Assembly (NCBI GenBank): GCA_016711605.1
Contig: JADJSS010000008.1
Span: forward strand, 124,001 to 188,000
Reading direction: 5' to 3'
DNA: 64,000 nucleotides
From: Saprospirales bacterium
GTDB taxonomy: Bacteria > Bacteroidota > Bacteroidia > Chitinophagales > JADIYW01
Positions 28,615-36,729 of this stretch are shown in pieces; position 1 is the stretch's first letter, and each line of letters begins with the position of its first letter. The translations under genes and the position numbers were made by a program. Below the pieces are notes generated by a model. The model searched no databases. It had not been told where the DNA came from and saw only the letters and a program-made list of their open reading frames with translations.

Positions 28615-28893
28615 TTATTCTAACACTAATTTATGTTGCGCAACTTTATTGTAGATTTCTAATTGTTTTTCATCCAAACCATCGCTACTTAATTCAACTT
28701 GGTGCATAATTTCTATCAATGCATTTATGCGCGATTCTGTGTCGTAAAATTTATTGACAACAGCCACGCGTTTATCTTCTAAAATGCAATAGCCAGATTG
28801 GAACGAACCTTTTTCGTAGCGAACAACATATTTGTTCTCTTTCATAATTGATTCGAGCAACGTTAAAGTAGTAGCATTATATCTAAAAGCCAT
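28615..28893 (-). CDS. Conserved hypothetical protein
   Basis: A 92-residue soluble protein with a beta-rich centre (YVVRYEKGSFQSGYCILEDKRVAVVNKFY) and a helical C-terminal half. An alternative start is Met17. Not recognised. It precedes the MBL hydrolase by 78 nt in the same direction. Confidence 0.5.
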   Translation of the reverse strand: MAFRYNATTLTLLESIMKENKYVVRYEKGSFQSGYCILEDKRVAVVNKFYDTESRINALIEIMHQVELSSDGLDEKQLEIYNKVAQHKLVLE

Positions 28894-29036
28894 GATGTAA
28901 AAGTAGTAAGTTATTCGTTATTTGTTATTAGATTTTTTGCACAAATATTAATCTTTCCACATAAAACCTACCTAATCCATAGAGAAATAAAAAAATTGTA
29001 TCTTTAAAACATAGATTTTAAAATTCAAACCGTAAA

Positions 29037-29480
29037 ATGTTATCTAAAAAAACAAAATACGCTATCAATGCATTGGTTTATTTGGCAAAAAAACCACCGA
29101 AACAGCCAATTTTAATTAGTGAAATTGCAGAACATGAACATATTCCAAAAAAGTTTTTAGAAACTATTTTGCTGGATTTGCGCAATGCAGGAATTTTAAA
29201 TTCTAAAAAAGGAAAAGGTGGTGGCTACTACTTAATTAAAAAACCAAGTGAAGTAAATTTGGCTGAAATTATTCGGTATTTTGATGGTGCGATTGGTCTG
29301 TTGCCTTGCGTTACGCATAAATATTATGAAAAATGTGATGAATGTGAAGACGAAATTACTTGTGGAATTCGACATGCTTTTTTGCAAATTAGAAATGAAA
29401 CAGTTGAATTATTGAAAAAAGATACGTTAGAAAAAATCATTAAAAACGAAGAAAAATTGAAGAAAAATGTTGACAAATGA
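29037..29480 (+). CDS. Rrf2-family transcriptional regulator, probable Fe-S sensor
   Basis: A 147-residue winged-helix regulator beginning MLSKKTKYAINALVYLAKKP, with recognition region ISEIAEHEHIPKKFLETIL. The C-terminal half carries Cys91, Cys100, Cys103 and Cys109, the spacing used by IscR/NsrR-type proteins to hold an Fe-S cluster. The regulon cannot be read from the neighbours. It overlaps the downstream DUF2461 gene by 14 nt. A TATCTTTA element lies about 40 nt upstream. Confidence 0.85.
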   Translation: MLSKKTKYAINALVYLAKKPPKQPILISEIAEHEHIPKKFLETILLDLRNAGILNSKKGKGGGYYLIKKPSEVNLAEIIRYFDGAIGLLPCVTHKYYEKCDECEDEITCGIRHAFLQIRNETVELLKKDTLEKIIKNEEKLKKNVDK

Positions 29481-30126
29481 TACGCTGAAATTCCTTAAAG
29501 AATTAAGTAAAAACAATAATAAAGAATGGTTTGAAAAAAACAGAAAACGCTACGAAAACGCACAAACCGAAATCAAATCTTTTATTGCAGCTTGGATAAA
29601 TAATTATGGCAACAAAGATGAAAGCATTGCACATTTGGATCCAAAGAAATGTATTTTCAGAATTAATCGCGATGTTCGGTTTTCTGCAAACAAAGCACCA
29701 TACAAAAATAATTTAGGTGCATACTTAACCAAAGGTGGAAAGAACACCAATTTAGCTGGTTTTTATTTACACATTGAGCCAAATAATTGCTTTTTTGGTG
29801 CTGGAAATTATATGCCAATGCCTGATCAATTAGCGAAAATCAGACAAGAAATTGATTATAATTTTGCTGATTTTAAAAAGATAATTTCATCCAAAAAATT
29901 CAAAGATAGTTTTGGTGAATTGAGCCAGGAAAACAAACTCAAACGACCACCAAAAGGTTACGAAGAAACCAACGAAGCTATTGAATATTTGAAGCTAAAA
30001 GGTTTTACCGTTTTCAAAAAAATAACAGACGAAGAACTCGCTTCAAAAGATTTTGTAAAAACAATTACCGAACTTTCAACAACTGTAAAACCATTTATCG
30101 ATTTTCTGAATGGTGCAGTTGAGTAA
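29467..30126 (+). CDS. DUF2461-family protein
   Basis: A 219-residue protein of the DUF2461 (TIGR02453) family, with the diagnostic FLKELSKNNNKEWFEKNRKRY start and FRINRDVRFSANKAPYKNN. The family is widespread and uncharacterised. Its overlap with the Rrf2 gene shows co-expression. Confidence 0.8.
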   Translation: MLTNDTLKFLKELSKNNNKEWFEKNRKRYENAQTEIKSFIAAWINNYGNKDESIAHLDPKKCIFRINRDVRFSANKAPYKNNLGAYLTKGGKNTNLAGFYLHIEPNNCFFGAGNYMPMPDQLAKIRQEIDYNFADFKKIISSKKFKDSFGELSQENKLKRPPKGYEETNEAIEYLKLKGFTVFKKITDEELASKDFVKTITELSTTVKPFIDFLNGAVE

Positions 30127-30139
30127 ATTTTTGTTTGCT

Positions 30140-30315
30140 AAAAGGGTGTATTTTTTTTTTTTAAAAAAAAAGGGGGGAAAAAAAAAAATAACCCCCAACC
30201 AATTGGGGGAAACCCTTCCTAAGGGATCCCTTTGTGTAAGTTTTTATTTTTTTTTTGGTTTCGGGAAGACATTGGTGAAAATTTTGAAGATTCCCAACTT
30301 AAGAAAAATTGCTTA
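30140..30315. other. Homopolymer-laden stretch, probably corrupted sequence
   Basis: Within about 170 bp there are runs of T13 or more, A9, G6, A11, C5 and G5, with doubled bases almost throughout (for example CCCTTCCTAAGGGATCCC). The neighbouring DNA is not like this. It reads like expanded homopolymers from a failed consensus. An open frame of 68 codons (30110-30316) crosses it and is not considered real. The rest of the 30127-30411 gap holds only the serA promoter. Confidence 0.6.
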
Positions 30316-30399
30316 ATAAAATTCTAACTCAACCTTTACCAAAACCTTAAATAAATAGTATTATCACATTCAAAACAAAATTATCTTTCAGATAATTGC

Positions 30400-30407
30400 T
30401 ATTTTTG
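30400..30407 (+). promoter_or_regulatory. -7 element giving a nearly leaderless serA transcript
   Basis: TATTTTTG ends 4 nt before the serA ATG. With Bacteroidota spacing the transcript would start at or next to the ATG. Confidence 0.45.
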
Positions 30408-30411
30408 ATTT

Positions 30412-31644
30412 ATGGCAAAAGAAGTTTCATTTCCGAAAGAAAAAATCAAGATTTTATTGTTAGAAGGTTTGCACCAATCTGCATTCAACGAATTTCATAA
30501 AAAAGGATACACAAGCATCGATAGCTACAAAGAAGCTATGACAGAAGAAGAATTGTTGGCTTGCATCGAAAACTATCATATTATAGGTATTCGTTCTAAG
30601 ACAAATTTAACTGCAGCCGTTTTAGAGAAAGCAAAAAAACTCATGACTATTGGTTGTTTCTGCATTGGAACCAACCAAGTAGATTTAAAAAAAGCAACAG
30701 AATTAGGTATTCCTGTTTTTAATTCACCATATTCAAACACACGTTCTGTTGCCGAATTAATCATTGGAAATTCCATTATGTTGTTGCGAGGAATTCCACA
30801 AAAAAACAAAGCAGCACATGAAGGTAACTGGCAAAAAACAGCTTCAAAAAGTTATGAGTTGCGTGGCAAAACCATTGGTATTATTGGCTATGGTCACATT
30901 GGAACACAAGTTTCTGTGATGGGTGAAAGTATGGGTTTGAAAGTAATTTATTTTGATGTAGAACCGAAATTGCCTTTAGGAAATGCAAATGTTGTTGATA
31001 CGTTAGAAGAATTATTCCAAAAATCTGATATAGTAACATTACATGTGCCTGCAACACCTCAAACAAAAAATATGATTGGCGAAAAAGAATTTGCTCTCAT
31101 GAAAGATGGTGTTATTTTCCAAAACCTTTCGCGCGGAACAGTAGTAGATATTAATGCGTTGGCTGCTGCCGTAAAAAGTGGAAAAGTTGGTGGTGCTGCT
31201 GTTGATGTTTTTCCTGTTGAACCAAAACAAAATGGCATTGGCTTTGAATCTCCATTAATTGGTTTAGACAGTGTAATTTTAACACCACATGTTGGTGGCT
31301 CTACACAAGAAGCACAAGAAAATATTGGCTCTGAAGTTGCTGTAAAACTAACTGGCTTTTTAGATAATGGCTCTACATTAGGTTCCATGTCGGTACCAGA
31401 AATAAGTTTATCTATCCAACAAAATACACGTCGAGTATTGCATTTCCATCATAATGTTCCAGGTGTTTTGAGCGAAATAAATTCTATTCTTTCCAAACAC
31501 GATGTAAATATTTTAGCACAATATTTAAAAACGAATGAAACTATTGGTTACGTAGTTTTAGATGTTGACGCTAATGCAGACTTAGAAATGATGGAAGATT
31601 TAAAGAAAGTAAAAAACACGATTAAAGCTAGGATTTTGTATTAG
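30412..31644 (+). CDS. serA: D-3-phosphoglycerate dehydrogenase
   Basis: First step of serine synthesis: oxidises 3-phosphoglycerate with NAD+. The 410-residue protein, the same length as the E. coli enzyme, has the Rossmann motif GIIGYGHIGTQV, the catalytic Arg/Glu/His residues in LSRGTVVDINAL, AVDVFPVEP and LTPHVGGSTQEAQENIG, and a C-terminal ACT domain (HHNVPGVLSEINSILSKHDV) that binds serine for feedback inhibition in this subtype. Confidence 0.95.
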   Translation: MAKEVSFPKEKIKILLLEGLHQSAFNEFHKKGYTSIDSYKEAMTEEELLACIENYHIIGIRSKTNLTAAVLEKAKKLMTIGCFCIGTNQVDLKKATELGIPVFNSPYSNTRSVAELIIGNSIMLLRGIPQKNKAAHEGNWQKTASKSYELRGKTIGIIGYGHIGTQVSVMGESMGLKVIYFDVEPKLPLGNANVVDTLEELFQKSDIVTLHVPATPQTKNMIGEKEFALMKDGVIFQNLSRGTVVDINALAAAVKSGKVGGAAVDVFPVEPKQNGIGFESPLIGLDSVILTPHVGGSTQEAQENIGSEVAVKLTGFLDNGSTLGSMSVPEISLSIQQNTRRVLHFHHNVPGVLSEINSILSKHDVNILAQYLKTNETIGYVVLDVDANADLEMMEDLKKVKNTIKARILY

Positions 31645-31677
31645 CAAATATTTGTCTTTTTACAACAAAATAAATAC

Positions 31678-32073
31678 ATGAAGCAATATATTGCACATAT
31701 AGCAATAGTAGTTGATGACTATGATGATGCTATTGATTTTTACACTAAAAAATTACATTTTAATTTAATTGAAGATACTATTTTGAGTGCCACAAAACGT
31801 TGGGTTTTGGTAGCACCTAATGGCTCAAATGAATGTTGTTTGTTATTAGCAAAAGCAGCTAATGCTGAGCAAAAACTAAGCATTGGCAAACAAACTGGTG
31901 GTCGAGTTTTTTTATTTTTATATACCGATAATTTTGAAAGAGATTATCAGAATTTATTAGCCAATAACATAAAAATTGTGCGACAGCCAATTTCAGAACC
32001 TTATGGCACAGTTGTTGTTTTTGAAGATTTATATGGCAATTTATGGGATTTAATTGAACCAAAACCGATGTAA
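31678..32073 (+). CDS. VOC-family protein (glyoxalase/bleomycin resistance fold)
   Basis: A 131-residue protein of paired beta-alpha-beta-beta-beta modules: HIAIVVDDYDDAIDFYTKKL in the first half and PYGTVVVFEDLYGNLWDLIEP in the second. The His, Glu and C-terminal Glu positions suit a metal site. The reaction cannot be predicted. Confidence 0.8.
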   Translation: MKQYIAHIAIVVDDYDDAIDFYTKKLHFNLIEDTILSATKRWVLVAPNGSNECCLLLAKAANAEQKLSIGKQTGGRVFLFLYTDNFERDYQNLLANNIKIVRQPISEPYGTVVVFEDLYGNLWDLIEPKPM

Positions 32074-32095
32074 TAAAGTCGTATATTTACATTGA

Positions 32096-32827
32096 ATGAA
32101 AAAGCAATTACTCTTCTTTATATTGTTTGTAACCACAATCACAAGTACCGTTATATATTTTTATTTCTTTGGTTCTTTACAAAATAAATATCTTACAAAA
32201 GAGCAAAAAGTAATGGTGCAAAATATTCCGTATTCTGTACAATTATCAACTCTCAACATTGAAAAAAATCAACTTTATAGTAACTATAAATCAGCAAATA
32301 AAAAAGAGAAAACTGCTTTAATAAACAAAGCAAAAACACTTTATATTGAACAAATCTCAAATCATATTTTTCCTTATTGGTATGGCACAAAATGGGATTT
32401 TAATGGTACAACACAAACACCACAACAAGGTAAAATTGCATGTGGTTATTTTGTAACAACTATTTTAGAAGACATAGACTTTCCTTTAAACAGAGTTTCA
32501 TTAGCGTGCATGGCTTCAGAAGAAATGATTAAAAATCTAACACAATCGAAATACATCTATCATATTTCAAACACTTCCATTTCTGCTTTTGAAAGTAAAA
32601 TAAAAGACATTGGAAAAGGAATTTACATTGTTGGCTTAGACAAGCATACAGGATTTATATTGTATGATGAAAAAGGAATTTTCTTTATACATTCAGGTGG
32701 CCGATTTCCTTGTCATGTTCGTAAAGAAAAAATAAAAGAAAGTCCTACCATAATAAAATCCAAATATAAAGTAGTTGGAAAAATTTCTGACGATGAACAA
32801 TTTATCCTAAAATGGCTAAGCTATTAA
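32096..32827 (+). CDS. Membrane-anchored NlpC/P60-like cysteine hydrolase (predicted)
   Basis: A 243-residue protein with an N-terminal membrane segment (residues 4-23). The core has PYWYGTKWDFNGTTQTPQQG leading into GKIACGYFVTT, then GLDKHTGFILYDEKGIFFIH. The Cys and His in these positions match the catalytic pair of the NlpC/P60 papain-like fold, suggesting a peptidoglycan peptidase or amidase in the periplasm. The fold assignment rests on this motif order alone. Confidence 0.55.
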   Translation: MKKQLLFFILFVTTITSTVIYFYFFGSLQNKYLTKEQKVMVQNIPYSVQLSTLNIEKNQLYSNYKSANKKEKTALINKAKTLYIEQISNHIFPYWYGTKWDFNGTTQTPQQGKIACGYFVTTILEDIDFPLNRVSLACMASEEMIKNLTQSKYIYHISNTSISAFESKIKDIGKGIYIVGLDKHTGFILYDEKGIFFIHSGGRFPCHVRKEKIKESPTIIKSKYKVVGKISDDEQFILKWLSY

Positions 32828-32849
32828 ATATCAAAATGAATAAAAATTA

Positions 32850-33674
32850 TTATTCTTTGTGATAAACCAACAATGGAACTTTGGTTTGCATTGCCATCAG
32901 TTTCGTATTACTTTGCATAAATAATCTTTCTAAAATTGTTTTTTTATGTGTAGACATTACTACTAAATCTACTTGTTTTTCTTCCAAGTAATGATCAATT
33001 CCTTCTTTTACATCTGCGCCATCAACAGTGTCTAATTTTATTTTTTCTTCACCAAATGCACGGTTTAACTGAATCATCAAATGCTCGTTAATTGGTTCGA
33101 AGAAAAATCCAGTATTAACATTGAGTAAGGTTACATTATGTGCACCTATTTCATCAGATAGTGCAAATAATTTATGTAATACAGAAGTATCATCTTCCTT
33201 CAATTCATCTAAATAAACAATTGAAAATATTCCGTCAAATACAGCATCTTTTGGCACTAACAACACTGGAACTTCAACACGCATTAATACTGAACTTGCA
33301 TTACTACCAATTAATTTATTCACCAAATTATGGTCGCCAGTGGTACCCATAACTAACAAATCACACGCATTATTTTTAGTAAAAGAAATAATTTCATCCG
33401 TAATGGTTCCCATTTCAACGGTTGTTTCTACATCAAAACCTTCTTCTTCCAATTTAGATTTTAAAGCTGAAGTTTGATTTTCAGCTGAAATCCTGATATC
33501 ATCTAATAACTGCGGTGGAATCACTGTTTCCACATGTGCATACATGGTTGCAGGTATGTTGTAGGTATGAAACAAATGAATGGTTGCAGTTGATTTGTTG
33601 GCAAGATATTTTACAACTTGCAATGCTTTTTCAGATGCTTCTGAAAAGTCGGTTGGAAATACAATTTTTTTCAT
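32850..33674 (-). CDS. Tandem universal stress protein
   Basis: A 274-residue protein of two UspA domains. Domain 1 has IVFPTDFSEASEKALQV and MGTTGDHNLVNKLIGSNAS, an ATP-binding GxxGxxxxxxGS pattern. Domain 2 has VDLVVMSTHKKTILERLFM, where the nucleotide motif is degenerate. Such proteins help survival in stress or stasis. It is a single gene convergent with the NlpC-like gene. Confidence 0.88.
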   Translation of the reverse strand: MKKIVFPTDFSEASEKALQVVKYLANKSTATIHLFHTYNIPATMYAHVETVIPPQLLDDIRISAENQTSALKSKLEEEGFDVETTVEMGTITDEIISFTKNNACDLLVMGTTGDHNLVNKLIGSNASSVLMRVEVPVLLVPKDAVFDGIFSIVYLDELKEDDTSVLHKLFALSDEIGAHNVTLLNVNTGFFFEPINEHLMIQLNRAFGEEKIKLDTVDGADVKEGIDHYLEEKQVDLVVMSTHKKTILERLFMQSNTKLMAMQTKVPLLVYHKE

Positions 33675-33855
33675 ATGCTTATTATTTTTTTAAGAATTTG
33701 ATTTTCGGTTGTGATTACGTTGCACAATTACATTACGTTCACTAAGTAACATTTACACTAACAAAGTTTAACAGAAATCAGCAATTTAACCATGATTAAA
33801 ATCATGTTGTTATTTGAATTAAATCAGTTTAAAGAAGTTCCGTACACCATGTAAG

Positions 33856-34653
33856 TTACCAAAATTTTGGCACAAATGCAGAAGTATTTTTGATGTAGTC
33901 TTGGTATACAATATTGTCTTTGTATTTGCTTTCCAGCATTGGAACACCTGACACTTTGGTGAGCAGCCACGTTAATGTAATTGGTGAAAGTATACTGATA
34001 AATGTTTGAATTGGATGAAAGAAATTAATTGAAATAATCCAGATGGACCACCACATTAACGCTTCACCGAAATAGTTTGGATGTCGTGTATATTTCCACA
34101 AACCTGTTGTTAAGATTTTACCTTTATTTTCAGGATTCTTTTTAAAAACATTCTTTTGATAATCACCAACTGCTTCAAAAATAAAACCAATCAACCATAA
34201 AAAAATTCCTACATAAGTAAGATTTGAAATTGGTGTAAAATATTGATTCGAGTGTATCATCGGCAATGCAATAATGAACATAAAGAAACCTTGCAACAAA
34301 AATACTTGCAGCAAAGCACCTAGCCATTGCGGAATATTTTTCTTCGTCCATAATTTTCTGAAATTAATATAACGCCAATCTTCTGGTTGATTCCAGTTCT
34401 TCATTAAAATATGAAAAGCCAGTCGAAAACCCCAAATAAAAACTAAGTAATGTATTATCGTAGAAGTTGTAGTAACACCGCGAACGCCTTGTAAATAGGG
34501 CTCTGCGTTCATTTCAAAAACAAACGCCAGCAAACAAAAACCCAAACTCCAAAATATGTCAACAATGCTGTTGTTTTTCAGCACTTGCGCAATTACAAAA
34601 ACAATACTCATAAAAATGAGAATGATTGAAAGAGGTGCCAAATAAGTTTGCAT
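33856..34653 (-). CDS. DUF1295-family membrane oxidoreductase-like protein
   Basis: A 265-residue protein with about seven hydrophobic segments and the DUF1295 C-terminal signature LWKYTRHPNYFGEALMWW, which is related to steroid 5-alpha-reductases and isoprenylcysteine methyltransferases. The substrate is unknown. It starts 3 nt after odhB in the same direction, so the two are probably co-transcribed by chance of position rather than pathway. Confidence 0.8.
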   Translation of the reverse strand: MQTYLAPLSIILIFMSIVFVIAQVLKNNSIVDIFWSLGFCLLAFVFEMNAEPYLQGVRGVTTTSTIIHYLVFIWGFRLAFHILMKNWNQPEDWRYINFRKLWTKKNIPQWLGALLQVFLLQGFFMFIIALPMIHSNQYFTPISNLTYVGIFLWLIGFIFEAVGDYQKNVFKKNPENKGKILTTGLWKYTRHPNYFGEALMWWSIWIISINFFHPIQTFISILSPITLTWLLTKVSGVPMLESKYKDNIVYQDYIKNTSAFVPKFW

Positions 34654-34656
34654 GTT

Positions 34657-35970
34657 TTATAATTCTAACAACGCTTTTACTGGATCAACGCCAACCAACA
34701 TTTTTTCTGGATTTTCTAAATAATCTTTCACAGAAACTAAGAATCCAACACTTTCTTTTCCATCTACAATTCTATGATCATAACTCAAAGCCAAATACAT
34801 CATCGGTCGTATTTCTACTTTTCCGTTGATTGCCATGGGTCTGTCTTGTATTTTATGCATACCTAAAATAGCGCTTTGAGGTTGATTGATAATTGGTGTA
34901 GACATTAACGACCCAAATACGCCACCGTTAGTTATCGTAAACGTGCCACCTTCCATATCTTGCATCGATAAATTGCCATCGCGACCTAATAATGCTAAGC
35001 GTTTGATATCTTTTTCTATTTCAGCAAAACTCATACTTTCTGCATTTCTGATAACTGGAACCACCAAACCTTTTGGTGTAGAAACCGCAATCGAAATATC
35101 GCAAAAATCATGATACACAATATTTTCATCGTCTATGTAAGCGTTGATCGATGGATATTTTTGAAGTGACAGCGTGCATGCTTTCGTGAAGAACGACATG
35201 AAACCTAAACCGATTCCATTTTTTTCTTCAAACGATTTTTTATACGTATCACGAATTTGATTGATGCGTGTCATGTCCACTTCGTTGAACGTAGTCAACA
35301 TAGCCGTTTCATTTTTCACAGCAACTAATCTGCGAGAAATCGTTTTGCGCATACGCGACATTTTTTCTACTCTTTCGCTGCGCGAAAAGTTATTTGTTAT
35401 AGGTTGTATGTTATTAGTTTCAACTGTTGATTTAGTTTCCTCCTTATTTCTATTAACAAATAACTCTTCACTTTTCTCAACCTTCAACGCATCTTCTTTC
35501 GTTATTCTTCCATCCACACCAGTTCCTTCTACATCTTTATTTTCAACACCTTTTTCGTCTAATATTTTTTGTGCTGCAGGCGATGCGGTGCCTGTTGCGT
35601 AGGTTGTTTGGTCATTAGCTATTTGCGACTGGTCATTGGTCAATGGCTTTTGTTCAATAGTTTCTTTTACTTCTTCTTTTTTGTCTTCAGTAGTTACTAT
35701 TGACTGCTGACTATTGACTATCGCCTGAACACCATCTGTATCAATAAATGCTACTACTTCGCCGATTTTTATATCATCGCCTTCTTTTGCAACAAAGCTT
35801 ATTGTTCCTGAAACTTCTGCAGGCAACTCAAAGGTTGCTTTATCAGATTCAAATTCTGCTAATGGCTGATCGATTTTTACAAAATCACCATCTTTTACTA
35901 ACCAAGATGCCAAGGTTACTTCTGTTACCGATTCGCCAACGGTTGGTACTTTTATTTCTATTTTGCTCAT
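34657..35970 (-). CDS. odhB: Dihydrolipoyl succinyltransferase (E2 of 2-oxoglutarate dehydrogenase)
   Basis: Transfers the succinyl group from the E1 enzyme to CoA in the TCA cycle. The start at 35970 gives MSKIEIKVPTVGESVTEVTL, which matches the family; the frame is open 26 codons further upstream but that part does not. The lipoyl domain has Lys44 in ESDKATFELPAE. A Gln/Thr/Ser-rich linker and a peripheral subunit-binding domain (PAAQKILDEKGVENKDVEGT) follow, then the acyltransferase with the catalytic SYDHRIVDGKESVGFL. It lies downstream of odhA, with a decayed toxin-antitoxin pair between them. Confidence 0.95.
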   Translation of the reverse strand: MSKIEIKVPTVGESVTEVTLASWLVKDGDFVKIDQPLAEFESDKATFELPAEVSGTISFVAKEGDDIKIGEVVAFIDTDGVQAIVNSQQSIVTTEDKKEEVKETIEQKPLTNDQSQIANDQTTYATGTASPAAQKILDEKGVENKDVEGTGVDGRITKEDALKVEKSEELFVNRNKEETKSTVETNNIQPITNNFSRSERVEKMSRMRKTISRRLVAVKNETAMLTTFNEVDMTRINQIRDTYKKSFEEKNGIGLGFMSFFTKACTLSLQKYPSINAYIDDENIVYHDFCDISIAVSTPKGLVVPVIRNAESMSFAEIEKDIKRLALLGRDGNLSMQDMEGGTFTITNGGVFGSLMSTPIINQPQSAILGMHKIQDRPMAINGKVEIRPMMYLALSYDHRIVDGKESVGFLVSVKDYLENPEKMLVGVDPVKALLEL

Positions 35971-36007
35971 TGGAATGGTATTGATAATTAAATTTTTAGA
36001 TTCAAGA

Positions 36008-36350
36008 TTATTTGACAACTCGTGCAACATTAAATTCTGCAATATCATAAGTATTATTCTTTAGGCCAATATTTATTATGTAAGAAATTTGTTCTTTCAG
36101 AATTGGCAATTCAATTTTAATTATTTCAAAAACAATATCTGAATCCACATTAATATATTCGTGTACAATAATATTTCTAAACCCTTTTATTTTAACAATT
36201 TCCATTATAAGTTGTTTTTAATTCTTCGCTAGTTTTGTTTACATTTTCTGCTAGTTGAATTAGTTGCGAAGTTGCTAAATGAAATTTTTCATAATGATTT
36301 TTAATTAAATCATCTTCCACACAAACATCTTTTGTAATACGAATTCAATA
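36008..36350 (-). pseudogene. Decayed HepT-like (HEPN, DUF86) gene
   Basis: The last 65 codons (36008-36205) read IVKIKGFRNIIVHEYINVD, containing the RNxxxH-type RNase motif of HepT toxins (RNIIVH), then KNTTYDIAEF. Upstream the frame shifts by one base near 36196 (joining ELKTTYNG to IVKIKG). A second disruption lies near 36340, so no intact start remains. HepT toxins cleave or are modified with their MntA partners; this copy is probably inactive. Confidence 0.6.
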
Positions 36351-36453
36351 GATTTAGCTTTTTTAAAGTATAAACCTTTTTTTACTTGGTATATTTTATA
36401 TTTTTTGCATTGTATAAAATAATGGATCGCAAATTCTTGTGGCACAATTACTA

Positions 36454-36657
36454 TCAGCAATTAATACCATTGCACTCATTTTTTCTTTTTTCAATAACTT
36501 CTTCAATCAATAAATCAATGTCATTAAATTTCTCGCCACGCGCAAATGAACCGAACACGCCAATTTTAGTTAAACCGTATTTGTTAAACAAATCGTGTTC
36601 ATTAAAATAATTTTGTATGTCTTGTATCGTTTGCGGTTGCATTTTTTGATATTTCAA
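36454..36657 (-). pseudogene. Truncated MntA-like nucleotidyltransferase antitoxin
   Basis: A 67-codon frame with the minimal nucleotidyltransferase motif GVFGSFARGEKFNDIDLLIE. MntA antitoxins use this domain to AMP-modify HepT. Family members run to about 95-140 residues, so the C-terminal third is missing here (it ends KRKNECNGINC). Together with the adjacent HepT remnant it forms a decayed type VII-like module between odhB and odhA. Confidence 0.6.
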
Positions 36658-36729
36658 AATAATTAATGCAGAAAATTGAATTTTTAAACTTAGAATTTTT
36701 AAAATCCCATATCAAATCATTTATTTAAA

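Noticed and set aside
30110..30316. 68-codon protein
   Set aside because: It runs through the homopolymer-laden stretch and is mostly Lys, Phe and Gly from runs.
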